21,347 bases of DNA from an uncultured Oscillospiraceae bacterium (GTDB lineage Bacteria > Bacillota > Clostridia > Oscillospirales > Oscillospiraceae). The position numbers were made by a program, and so were the translations under genes. Each line of letters begins with the position of its first letter. Position 1 is the first letter of the stretch. The DNA lies in NCBI GenBank assembly GCA_934569425.1, contig CAKTKM010000012.1, positions 1-21,347 of the forward strand, read 5' to 3'. Below, piece after piece: positions 15,361 to 21,347 of this stretch. The notes under the pieces are model-generated. The model ran no database searches and had not been told where the DNA came from. It saw only the letters and a program-made list of their open reading frames with translations.

Positions 15361-16272
15361 ATGCAAGCCAAATCAAGATTTCGGACAGCACGCAGGTGGC
15401 TGATCTTCTGGACGCTGTTTATCGGACTGGGCGCGGTGGCGGGCGCGATGTGCATGCTGCTGGATCCCAGCGGAAAGACCTTGGGTATGGACGCCATGCT
15501 GCCGTATTTTCAGGTGCTGCCCTTTGCCGATGTGGTGTTTCAGGATCTTACGTTCTCCGGCTGGGCGCTGCTGATCGTCAACGGGCTGAGCAACCTGACG
15601 GCGGCAGTGCTGCTGCTGAAAAGAAAGCACGCGGGCGTGGTGCTGGGCGGGTGCTTCGGCGTGACGCTGATGCTGTGGATCTGTATTCAGTTTTATATGT
15701 TCCCGCTGAATTTCATGTCTACCATCTATTTTATTTTCGGCGCGGCGCAGGCTGCCACCGGTTATGCCGCCTGGGTGTTTGAAAAGCAGGAGGATTTTCA
15801 TGCGGCGATGGAGGACTATCCCCATATCGGCACGGATCCGAAGCGGCTGGTGGTGTTTTTCTCCCGTATGGGCTATGTCCGGAAGCTGGCCTATGAGGAG
15901 GCGGAGCGCACCGGAGCGGCGGTGTATGAGATCCGATCCACAGAGCGGACGGAGGGGACGCTGGGCTTCTGGTGGTGCGGACGGTACGGGATGCACAAGT
16001 GGGATATGCCCATAGAGCCGATCGGTATCGACTTCGCGGGATATGCGCATGTGACCATCTGTTCCCCCATCTGGGTGTTTGCACTGGCGGCGCCGGTGCG
16101 CGCCTTTGCCCGAGCCGCCGCGGGACAGATCAGAGAGGTCGATTACATACTGGTGCATCACCAGAACAGCCGCTATGAAAATGCTGCGGCGGAGCTGGAC
16201 ACGCTGCTGGGTGTGAAGCACACGGCGCTGCGCAGCGTGCGGTGCCGCGAGGGCGTGTATCGGGAATGTTGA
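15361..16272 (+). CDS. Four-helix membrane domain fused to a flavodoxin-like domain
   Basis: 303 residues in two parts. Residues about 13-139 hold four hydrophobic segments (13-34, 67-87, 92-110, 117-139). Residues about 161-300 look like a flavodoxin fold: strand KRLVVFFSRMG, helix RKLAYEEAERTG, then HVTICSPIWVFALAAPVRAF matching the second conserved block of the family, and VDYILVHHQNS as the next strand. The usual phosphate-binding loop (S/T-x-T-G-N-T) is here SRMGYV (168-173), so FMN binding is uncertain. Start is supported by AAAGGAG ahead of the ATG. The stop TGA is part of the ribosome site of the DUF2284 gene, so the two form an operon. Possible role: membrane-tethered electron carrier or flavoprotein partner of the Cys-rich protein; this is inference. 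Confidence 0.7.
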   Translation: MQAKSRFRTARRWLIFWTLFIGLGAVAGAMCMLLDPSGKTLGMDAMLPYFQVLPFADVVFQDLTFSGWALLIVNGLSNLTAAVLLLKRKHAGVVLGGCFGVTLMLWICIQFYMFPLNFMSTIYFIFGAAQAATGYAAWVFEKQEDFHAAMEDYPHIGTDPKRLVVFFSRMGYVRKLAYEEAERTGAAVYEIRSTERTEGTLGFWWCGRYGMHKWDMPIEPIGIDFAGYAHVTICSPIWVFALAAPVRAFARAAAGQIREVDYILVHHQNSRYENAAAELDTLLGVKHTALRSVRCREGVYREC

Positions 16273-16283
16273 GGAGGAGCGCT

Positions 16284-16820
16284 ATGGCGTTTGCGTATCA
16301 GATACAGGAGATGACGGCTGAGACCGGCGTGGCGGAGTTCGTGGAACGGTTCGTGTGGGTAGAGCGGTTCCTGCCGGCCTGTAGACAGTGTCATAACTAT
16401 GAAAAGCGATGGACGTGTCCGTCCTTTGCCTTTGATCCCATGGACATATGGGGCGCGTACCGGACGCTGCGGCTGTATGCCCGGGTGCTGCGCGGGGAGG
16501 GCGGCGGTCAGCCGCTGGAGGAGGCTATCGCGGCGCTGAAGCGGGAGAAGGAGATCTATCGCAGGACGCTCTATCAATGGGAACAGGAGACGCCGGGCAG
16601 CCAGATGCTGTCGGCGGGAACCTGTGAGCTGTGCGATATGTGTCAACGGGAACGGGGCGAAGCCTGTCCTTTTCCAGAGCGGATGCGGTACTCCATCGAG
16701 GCACTGGGCGGCGATGTGGAAGGATGTGTACGGCACTATTTCCACATGCCGGTGCTGTGGGGCAAGGACGGCCTTGCGCCGGAGTATCTGGTGCTGGTAG
16801 GCGGATTGCTGATGAAATAG
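16284..16820 (+). CDS. DUF2284 cysteine-rich (predicted metal-binding) protein
   Basis: 178 residues from the ATG at 16284, chosen because GAGGAGG lies 6-7 bases upstream; an in-frame upstream start at 16242 would lie inside the previous gene and has no ribosome site. Two cysteine clusters are visible: C33-x2-C36 with C45 (CRQCHNYEKRWTCPSF) and C114-x2-C117-x2-C120 with C128 (CELCDMCQRERGEACPFP). These match DUF2284, whose members are predicted to bind an iron-sulfur cluster or other metal. The protein is soluble and without signal peptide. It is cotranscribed with the flavodoxin-like membrane protein (11-base gap), which suggests a shared redox task. Family function is not established. Confidence 0.85.
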   Translation: MAFAYQIQEMTAETGVAEFVERFVWVERFLPACRQCHNYEKRWTCPSFAFDPMDIWGAYRTLRLYARVLRGEGGGQPLEEAIAALKREKEIYRRTLYQWEQETPGSQMLSAGTCELCDMCQRERGEACPFPERMRYSIEALGGDVEGCVRHYFHMPVLWGKDGLAPEYLVLVGGLLMK

Positions 16821-16821
16821 G

Positions 16822-16853
16822 AAAAGGGGCGCTGCGTATGCAGCGCCCCTTTG
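16822..16853. terminator. Bidirectional terminator between DUF2284 gene and YkvI-like gene
   Basis: A 13-bp perfect stem (16823-16835 with 16840-16852), loop GTAT, with A-rich left and T-ending right flank, just after one stop codon and just before the convergent one. Confidence 0.85.
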
Positions 16854-16858
16854 GGGCT

Positions 16859-17977
16859 TTATTTGCCGGAACGTACCTTCGCAGCGATGAAGGTGAAGGC
16901 GGGAATGACGATGACGGGGATGGACGCCCAGCCGATGATGGACGTACCCTGCTGCAGCATGGCCTGGAAGCCCAGCGCCGCGCCGATGGCCGCAATGCCC
17001 AGCAGAAGGGCGGTGATCACAAAGCGGCGCAGCTGGGCGTTTTTGATAAAGCGGAACAGGCTGTCGAACCGCACGTTGCCTGCGTGGGCAAGCCCAGCGG
17101 CACTGGTCAGCACGGCCAGCGTCATCAGGATCACATACAGCCACTGGAGCCACTTCATGTTCAGCCGGTTCAGCACCGCCATAACGGGCAGCGTCTCGGC
17201 GCAGACGTCAAACACGTTGGTGTAGCTGAACAGGGTAAAGATCAGGCAGACCATCAGAAGCACGGTGATGATATAGCCGGCGGTGATGGCCTTGCGGGAC
17301 TCAGCCTTGTCCTTCAGCACATCGGAGACGGACATGACGTTGAAGACGATGGTGGACTGGAAGCAGCCGTACTGCATAGCGCCCAGAATGGCGTGGAGAA
17401 GGCTGTCGTCCTTGGCGTTGGCGGCGGAGTTGGCAAAGGCGCCCGCCACGTCGCTGTCACCGCAGACAAGGGACAGAACGGTGATCAGTACCACCACGCC
17501 GATGATACCGTACATCATATAGCCGGAGGATTTGGCCAGCAGCTTTGAGCCGTACAGGCACAGCAGGGCGGAAATGAGAATGGTGACGCAGGCAGTGACC
17601 CAATAGTTGACGCCGAGAAAGCCCTCCAGCAGCTTTCCTTCTCCGGCAAAGGCGAGGCCGCCGGCGCACATCATGGTCATCAGGAAGCAGATGTCGTACA
17701 GAATGGCCACCACGCCGCCGAATTTGTCCCCGTAGCAGGACTTGGCGAAGGGACGGTAATTGGGGGTGTTATGGGAGCGGGCGTATTCCAGCATGTAGTA
17801 CATGACGCCGCCGGTGATCAGCATGGCCAGCAGCGGCGTGATAAGGCCGATCCAGCCGTATTTGACGTACCACTTTACGCTGAAGGCGCCGGTGGCAAAG
17901 CCGGGGCCGAAGTGGCTGCCCAGCCATACGGCGGCCACACCCAAAAACGCGGGGACTGCGGAACGTTTCTTTTCCAT
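16859..17977 (-). CDS. YkvI-like membrane transporter (APC-fold)
   Basis: 372 residues with about 10 hydrophobic segments. The N-terminal segment GSHFGPGFATG corresponds to the Gly-rich broken first helix of YkvI-family and other LeuT/APC-fold transporters (GAGFASG in typical members). Length is normal for YkvI (about 350). The substrate of this family is not well known; amino acids or small organic solutes are possible. The start ATG (MEKKRSAVPAF) follows AGAAAGGAAG about 8 bases upstream. The Dabb-domain gene lies 34 bases upstream on the same strand, probably in one operon. Sequence around the first helix departs from standard YkvI (GAFSVKWY in place of GQE), so this may be a separate subfamily. 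Confidence 0.72.
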   Translation of the reverse strand: MEKKRSAVPAFLGVAAVWLGSHFGPGFATGAFSVKWYVKYGWIGLITPLLAMLITGGVMYYMLEYARSHNTPNYRPFAKSCYGDKFGGVVAILYDICFLMTMMCAGGLAFAGEGKLLEGFLGVNYWVTACVTILISALLCLYGSKLLAKSSGYMMYGIIGVVVLITVLSLVCGDSDVAGAFANSAANAKDDSLLHAILGAMQYGCFQSTIVFNVMSVSDVLKDKAESRKAITAGYIITVLLMVCLIFTLFSYTNVFDVCAETLPVMAVLNRLNMKWLQWLYVILMTLAVLTSAAGLAHAGNVRFDSLFRFIKNAQLRRFVITALLLGIAAIGAALGFQAMLQQGTSIIGWASIPVIVIPAFTFIAAKVRSGK

Positions 17978-18011
17978 AGTGGTGACTTCCTTTCTCTTTC
18001 ATATGACGGCC

Positions 18012-18314
18012 TCAGCAGGCGGCCTTTTCCTTTTCGTCAAAGGACATGCGATCCATCACATAGTCCTTCATATCCTTGACCAACGCCAGATGCTTGGGGT
18101 GCTGGAGATATTCCTGCAGGTACTCCGGGCCGTCCAGACGCATGACCATCATGATGTCCGCGTTGGAATCCCGTGTGGTCTGGCAGCGGTAGACCTCGGC
18201 ATCGTGCAGAAAGGGCAGCTCCATTTCCAGTTCGGCATAAACCTTGCGGCAGCGGAAATAGATCTCGGTCACATCCGCGTCCCTTGTCAGCTTCAATAGG
18301 TTATAGTGTATCAT
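18012..18314 (-). CDS. Dabb-family (stress-responsive A/B barrel) protein
   Basis: 100 residues from the ATG at 18314, chosen because AAAGGAGG sits 8 bases upstream; a longer frame to 18374 would start upstream of the predicted promoter's -10 and lacks a ribosome site. The protein begins MIHYNLLKLTRDAD and contains LQHPKHLALVKDM, both typical of the ferredoxin-like Dabb barrel (conserved first strand and the HP-x-H motif before the last helix). Dabb proteins form dimers; functions range from unknown stress proteins to small enzymes such as cyclases. Here it leads an operon with the YkvI-like transporter, so it may act on, or respond to, the transported compound. That is inference. Confidence 0.78.
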   Translation of the reverse strand: MIHYNLLKLTRDADVTEIYFRCRKVYAELEMELPFLHDAEVYRCQTTRDSNADIMMVMRLDGPEYLQEYLQHPKHLALVKDMKDYVMDRMSFDEKEKAAC

Positions 18315-18345
18315 GCGGTAGGCCTCCTTTGAAAAATAATGCAAT

Positions 18346-18374
18346 AAACTACCGCAAAAAATGTCGGTTGTCAA
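18346..18374 (-). promoter_or_regulatory. Possible promoter of Dabb-YkvI operon
   Basis: Minus strand perfect -35 TTGACA (18369-18374), 17-base spacer, weak -10 TAGTTT (18346-18351), about 32 bases before the Dabb ATG. Confidence 0.5.
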
Positions 18375-18539
18375 GGACTTTCTTCGGCGTTTTCACCATG
18401 AATCTGGAACGAAAATTGTGCAAAAGTTGCAAAAAAAGTGATGACAAGACGCTTTCACGCTTAAAAGCGTAAAAGAATCTTGCGAAAAATTTTTTTGAAA
18501 AAATTCCGTGATATGCGGACACTTTCTTTTGGAGAAACG
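18375..18539. other. AT-rich gene-free stretch upstream of the Dabb promoter
   Basis: No convincing gene. It contains A/T tracts and a short perfect palindrome ACGCTTAAAAGCGT (18457-18470), about 83 bases upstream of the -35 element, which could be a regulator site but is too short and unpaired with a known partner to assign. Confidence 0.4.
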
Positions 18540-18577
18540 ACAAAATCACGATGCGCGGAGCGACATCGTGATTTTGT
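18540..18577 (-). terminator. Terminator of the orphan ABC ATPase gene
   Basis: A 14-bp perfect stem (18540-18553 with 18564-18577) with a 10-base loop lies about 16 bases after the stop on the minus strand. The 3' arm ends GATTTTGT and is followed by CGTTTCTCC, a moderate T-rich tail. Confidence 0.7.
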
Positions 18578-18593
18578 ATCGAATTCCGGAAAT

Positions 18594-19361
18594 TTACAGA
18601 GCGGTGGGACGCTTGCAGGCTTCGGTGATCTCCCGTTTCAGCGTCTGCATGTCGGGCGCGTCCGGATCACGGGGGTAGGGGAGGGCGGACAGGTCAAACT
18701 CCTGAAGGGTGCTGTCAGGGTACATGACTACGATCTTCTGCCCCAGCACCAGCGCTTCGTCCAGCTGGTGTGTTACCAGAAGAATGGTGCGGGGCATGGC
18801 GGCTTGGACGGACAGGAGCTGTGCCTGCAGCTCCTGACGGGTAAGAAAGTCCAGCGAGGCAAAGGGCTCGTCCATCAGCAGAAGCTCCGCCTGTCCCGCC
18901 AGCACGCAGGCCAGTCCCAGCCGCTGCTTCATGCCGGTGGACAGCTCCACCGGCGTCAGGTCGGCGTAATCCTCCAATCCTACCAGACGGACGAAATCGC
19001 GGGCTCTTTCGTAGCGCTCCTCCGGTGTTTTGCCCACGCCGCAGGCCATGGCCACGTTCCGCTGCACATTCGTCCAGGTGATCACATAGGGATCGGGACT
19101 GAGCATGGCGCTGTGCCAGCCCTCCGGGATCAGGATCTCGCCGCTGTCCGGTTGTTCTTTGCCGGACAGAAGCTTCAAAAGCGTGCTTTTGCCGCAGCCG
19201 CTGCGGCCGACGATCACCGTCAATCGACCCAACGGGAAGGAGAGCGTCAGGTCGCGCAGCACCTGACGGGTGCGGCTTTGCCGTTCCTCGCCGGTGAGAA
19301 CGACTTCGGTGCTGTAGGTGGTGTAGGATTTATTCACATGACGGAGCTGTATCGTGTCCAT
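18594..19361 (-). CDS. ABC transporter ATP-binding protein, nitrate/sulfonate/taurine-type, orphan
   Basis: 255 residues, a single nucleotide-binding domain of the SsuB/TauB/NrtD type. Walker A VGRSGCGKST (51-60), signature LSTGMKQRL (140-148), Walker B ELLLMDEP (159-166), D-loop SLD, His198 in LLVTHQLDEAL. The Q-loop region reads MLSPDPYVITWTNV (87-100), where family members have FQ-D-P: the glutamine appears to be Ser88 or Pro. A short insertion (about residues 14-32, with TEVVLTGEERQSRT) separates the first strand from the rest. No permease or binding-protein gene is nearby, so its partners must be elsewhere. No ideal ribosome site: GAGGCGATCC lies just upstream of the ATG. Confidence 0.85.
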   Translation of the reverse strand: MDTIQLRHVNKSYTTYSTEVVLTGEERQSRTRQVLRDLTLSFPLGRLTVIVGRSGCGKSTLLKLLSGKEQPDSGEILIPEGWHSAMLSPDPYVITWTNVQRNVAMACGVGKTPEERYERARDFVRLVGLEDYADLTPVELSTGMKQRLGLACVLAGQAELLLMDEPFASLDFLTRQELQAQLLSVQAAMPRTILLVTHQLDEALVLGQKIVVMYPDSTLQEFDLSALPYPRDPDAPDMQTLKREITEACKRPTAL

Positions 19362-19442
19362 AGGATCGCCTCATTTTCGTTTGTTCCAAGGCGTATTGTA
19401 GCAGAATTTGCGGAAAAACACAACCCTATTGCAGGAAAACGG

Positions 19443-19471
19443 TTGCGGGATGGAAGCCGGCATGGTACAAT
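19443..19471 (+). promoter_or_regulatory. Predicted promoter of AIM24-family gene
   Basis: -35 TTGCGG (19443-19448), 17-base spacer, -10 TACAAT (19466-19471), about 33 bases before the ATG; AGGAGGG ribosome site at 19491-19497. Confidence 0.65.
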
Positions 19472-19504
19472 GAAGATACTTCAAATATATAGGAGGGCAG
19501 TGCA

Positions 19505-20182
19505 ATGCGTTATGAGATCGTGGGAGGTTCTTTTCCTGTGGTGGTGTGCCATCTGGAGAGCGGCGAGCAGATGATCACCGAAAAGGGTTCGATGGTCTGG
19601 ATGAGTCCCAACATGCAGATGGAGACCAAGGGCGGCGGCTTGGGCAAGATGTTTGCCAAGGCCTTTTCCGGCGAGAGTATGTTCCAGAATATCTATACGG
19701 CCAAGGGGGCGGGACTGATCGCCTTCGGTTCCAGCTTCCCCGGTCAGATCAAGGCGGTTCAGATCGCGCCGGGGCAGGATATGATCCTGCAGAAGAATTC
19801 CTTCCTTGCGGCGGAGCCGGGCGTGGAGCTGTCCATCCATTTCAATAAGAAGCTGGGCGTTGGCCTGTTCGGCGGCGAGGGCTTCATCATGCAGCGGCTC
19901 AGCGGCAGCGGTATGGCCTTTGCCGAGATCGACGGCGAGCTGGTGGAGTATGAGCTGCAGCCGGGACAGCAGATCGTGGTGGATACCGGCAATGTGGCGG
20001 GTTTCACCGCCGGTGTGCAGATGGAGATCCGTCAGGTACCCGGCATGAAGAACAAGCTGCTGGGCGGCGAGGGTCTGTTCAACACGGTGCTGACCGGCCC
20101 CGGCCGCGTGTGGCTGCAGACCATGTGCATTGCCAATGTGGCGGCGGCGATCCAGCCCTATATCCCCACCGGCAACGGCTGA
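19505..20182 (+). CDS. TIGR00266 / AIM24 family protein
   Basis: 225 residues, typical of bacterial TIGR00266 members. The start MRYEIVGGSFPVVVCHLESGEQMITEKGSMVWM is the standard opening (given here as the beta-strand plus GE-x-M/I-TE-GSMVWM block). Gly-rich turns follow (KGGGLGKMF, GLFGGEGF, LLGGEGLFNTVLTGPGRVWLQT), the last being the most conserved region of the family. It folds as a beta-rich trimer-like scaffold; the yeast AIM24 relative is mitochondrial, but the bacterial role is unknown. There is no signal peptide or membrane segment. It is monocistronic: own promoter, hairpin after the stop, and a convergent neighbour. Confidence 0.9.
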   Translation: MRYEIVGGSFPVVVCHLESGEQMITEKGSMVWMSPNMQMETKGGGLGKMFAKAFSGESMFQNIYTAKGAGLIAFGSSFPGQIKAVQIAPGQDMILQKNSFLAAEPGVELSIHFNKKLGVGLFGGEGFIMQRLSGSGMAFAEIDGELVEYELQPGQQIVVDTGNVAGFTAGVQMEIRQVPGMKNKLLGGEGLFNTVLTGPGRVWLQTMCIANVAAAIQPYIPTGNG

Positions 20183-20197
20183 GACAGAGAACAGAGG

Positions 20198-20233
20198 ATC
20201 AGCGCCATCCGGCAAAGGCCGGAGGGCGCTGAT
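20198..20233. terminator. Hairpin between convergent AIM24 and DUF2238-like genes
   Basis: Arms 20198-20213 and 20218-20233 pair over 15 of 16 positions (one A/G mismatch), loop AAAG. T-run is weak on the plus strand, so termination strength is uncertain. Confidence 0.65.
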
Positions 20234-21067
20234 TCATTCGTGTTCGGTTTTTTCCCCGGACTCCTCCGGAGCGGGTTCGGTAATGGTGGGGATGAAGGCC
20301 TGTGCCAGCTTGCCCCGGCCGCGGTGCTTGATATAGAAATAGCCGATGGTGCTGAACACCAGGGCGCCGATGAAGTTGACGAACAGATCCTCCATGGTGT
20401 CATACAGCCCGATGTCCAGATAGCCGCCGAAACCAAGCTCCTGCCCATTGACGGCGACGGAGGTGATGCCGTCGATGGTGACAGGGATGTTCTTATTGGT
20501 AGGATCCAGCATGACGGAGGTGATGGAGGTGACAATGGTGTCCTTCTGCATGTCCATATGGAAAAGACGATCCATGCCGAATTCGAAAAACTCCCACAGC
20601 ACACCAACTGTCATGGAAAAGCAGAAGGCCGCCAGCGCCACATAAATGGGAGAGAGCTTGAACTTGATGCGGCTGTTGCGGTTGAGAATGTCGATCAGGG
20701 CGAAGCCGGTGGCGGCGCAGAGAAAGCCGGTGGTGGTGTGCAGCATGGAATCCCAGTAGGGATAGGTGATGAAATAGCACTGCAGCTCACCCAGTATCTC
20801 GGCAGCAAAAATGAACAGCAGAATGATGATCTCCAGCGTGGAGGGCAGCTCAATGCCGAAGTTCTGCTGGAGGAAGAAGGGCAGCATGAACAGCACCAAC
20901 ACCAGCAGGCAGATGAAAGCGCTCTCATATTCGCCGCGGATGAGGGAGGAGATCAGCGTGGCCAGCACGATCAGGCGCAGCACCAGATAGACGGTAAAGA
21001 CGGCAGGCTGGCGGCGGATGGCCGCTTTCAGGCTGCGGCGGGAGGGGAGTTTGGGGTGTCGTTTCAT
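20234..21067 (-). CDS. DUF2238/YjdF-like integral membrane protein
   Basis: 277 residues with about seven hydrophobic segments, beginning after a basic N-terminus (KRHPKLPSRRSLKAAIRR). The segment YWDSMLHTTTGFLCAATGFAL (split here: DSMLH motif, then TGF) and the later DTMEDLFVNFIGAL resemble the D-x-x-LH and D-x-x-x-DL-x-x-N-x-x-GA motifs of DUF2238 (YjdF) membrane proteins. Between them lies a polar, likely external region around residues 168-222, longer than expected for a simple loop. The C-terminus is acidic. Function of the family is unknown. GGAATCACCTC precedes the ATG. Assignment rests on motif resemblance only. Confidence 0.62.
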   Translation of the reverse strand: MKRHPKLPSRRSLKAAIRRQPAVFTVYLVLRLIVLATLISSLIRGEYESAFICLLVLVLFMLPFFLQQNFGIELPSTLEIIILLFIFAAEILGELQCYFITYPYWDSMLHTTTGFLCAATGFALIDILNRNSRIKFKLSPIYVALAAFCFSMTVGVLWEFFEFGMDRLFHMDMQKDTIVTSITSVMLDPTNKNIPVTIDGITSVAVNGQELGFGGYLDIGLYDTMEDLFVNFIGALVFSTIGYFYIKHRGRGKLAQAFIPTITEPAPEESGEKTEHE

Positions 21068-21134
21068 GAGGTGATTCCTTTCTATCCGTATACTGCCCGA
21101 AAGAAGGGCGGATACCGCAAAATGTGTTTTCCAA

Positions 21135-21164
21135 ATTATAGCATACCGCAGCGGAAAAAGGCAA
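21135..21164 (-). promoter_or_regulatory. Predicted promoter of DUF2238-like gene
   Basis: Minus strand extended -10 TGCTATAAT (TATAAT at 21135-21140), 18-base spacer, -35 TTGCCT (21159-21164). The leader is about 60 bases. Confidence 0.65.
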
Positions 21165-21190
21165 TACTTGCCCGGCGGCTGGATTTTTCG

Positions 21191-21219
21191 TTGACTTTTG
21201 CCGCAAGGTTGGGTACAAT
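21191..21219 (+). promoter_or_regulatory. Predicted promoter of RNase P RNA gene
   Basis: -35 TTGACT (21191-21196), 17-base spacer, -10 TACAAT (21214-21219), 7-8 bases before the presumed RNA 5' end. Confidence 0.8.
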
Positions 21220-21226
21220 GGGGACT

Positions 21227-21347
21227 GCGAGTGGATTGGACAGTCGCGGCGGCAAGGCGAAAGCCTGCCGATGAGGAAAGTCCGGGCTCCGCAGGGCAAG
21301 GATAACGGGTAACGCCCGCCGAAGGCGACTTCAGGAAAAGTGCAACA
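21227..21347 (+). ncRNA. rnpB: RNase P RNA (bacterial), 5' part; 3' end outside window
   Basis: The conserved regions of bacterial RNase P RNA are present in order: GGACAGTCGC near 21238-21247, GAGGAAAGTCCGGGCTCC (21273-21290), CAGGGCA, GGTAACGCCCG (21308-21318), and AGTGCAACA at the very edge. This ribozyme removes the 5' leader of pre-tRNAs. About 120 of an expected 350-400 bases are visible. The 5' end is estimated from the promoter and by comparison with the E. coli RNA. Confidence 0.95.

Noticed and set aside
15105..15782. Plus-strand open frame reading through tRNA-Pro into the flavodoxin-like gene
   Set aside because: It translates the tRNA and terminator and is out of frame with the real gene at 15361.
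16242..16286. Earlier start for the DUF2284 gene
   Set aside because: It would overlap the preceding gene without a ribosome site, whereas ATG 16284 has GAGGAGG at correct distance.
18312..18374. Earlier start for the Dabb gene at 18374
   Set aside because: It coincides with the -35 element of the predicted promoter and lacks a ribosome site; ATG 18314 has AAAGGAGG and begins the domain properly.
18457..18470. Palindrome ACGCTTAAAAGCGT as an operator
   Set aside because: Only 6-bp arms in an AT-rich tract and far from the nearest promoter; kept only as a note on the gap.
1..21347. CRISPR arrays, insertion sequences, phage genes or tandem repeats
   Set aside because: No regularly spaced repeats, transposase, integrase or phage structural genes were recognised on either strand.

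Overview
The window looks like chromosome of a GC-rich gut-type Clostridia, most likely Oscillospiraceae-like. This is inferred from the high GC with AT-rich promoter gaps, consensus sigma-A-type promoters, AGGAGG ribosome sites, and gene families typical of anaerobic Firmicutes: PadR-operon style DUF1700/DUF4097, class I Hcp, DUF2284, YkvI-like and TIGR00266/AIM24. I see no phage, insertion sequence, CRISPR array or plasmid function. No stretch longer than about 280 bases lacks a gene; the gaps hold promoters, operators and hairpin terminators.

Left part (1-5330). The 3' end of a DUF1700-like membrane protein gene overlaps a DUF4097 gene on the plus strand. A shared bidirectional terminator separates them from a minus-strand group reading, in transcription order, flippase (MOP superfamily), TetR regulator, then putP-type Na+/solute symporter. 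A perfect 15+2+15 bp palindrome lies directly upstream of the putP promoter and is a strong operator candidate.

Centre (5285-12539). This is a sugar uptake and catabolism locus: a minus-strand TIM-barrel isomerase/epimerase diverges from a plus-strand operon of lacI-type regulator, Gfo/Idh/MocA oxidoreductase, lipoprotein sugar-binding protein, double-domain ABC ATPase and RbsC-type permease. A LacI-type operator lies just downstream of the regulator's own promoter. A hairpin between the binding-protein and ATPase genes probably sets their expression ratio. The dehydrogenase plus isomerase pairing is reminiscent of pathways that act through 3-keto sugars, but the substrate cannot be read from the sequence.

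Right part (12540-21347). In order: a secreted CAP-domain protein with an acidic linker (+); hcp hybrid cluster protein (-), whose start is preceded by a hairpin that overlaps its ribosome site; tRNA-Pro(CGG) with a perfect consensus promoter (+); a two-gene operon of a membrane/flavodoxin-like fusion and a DUF2284 cysteine-rich protein (+); a YkvI-like transporter with an upstream Dabb-domain protein (-); an orphan nitrate/taurine-type ABC ATPase with an altered Q-loop (-); an AIM24/TIGR00266 protein (+); a DUF2238/YjdF-like membrane protein (-); and the 5' third of RNase P RNA, cut by the window edge (+).

I found no obvious large new defence or mobile system. The items most worth a second look are the membrane/flavodoxin-like fusion with its DUF2284 partner, the keto-sugar type locus, and the three regulatory inverted repeats (putP, lacI, hcp).
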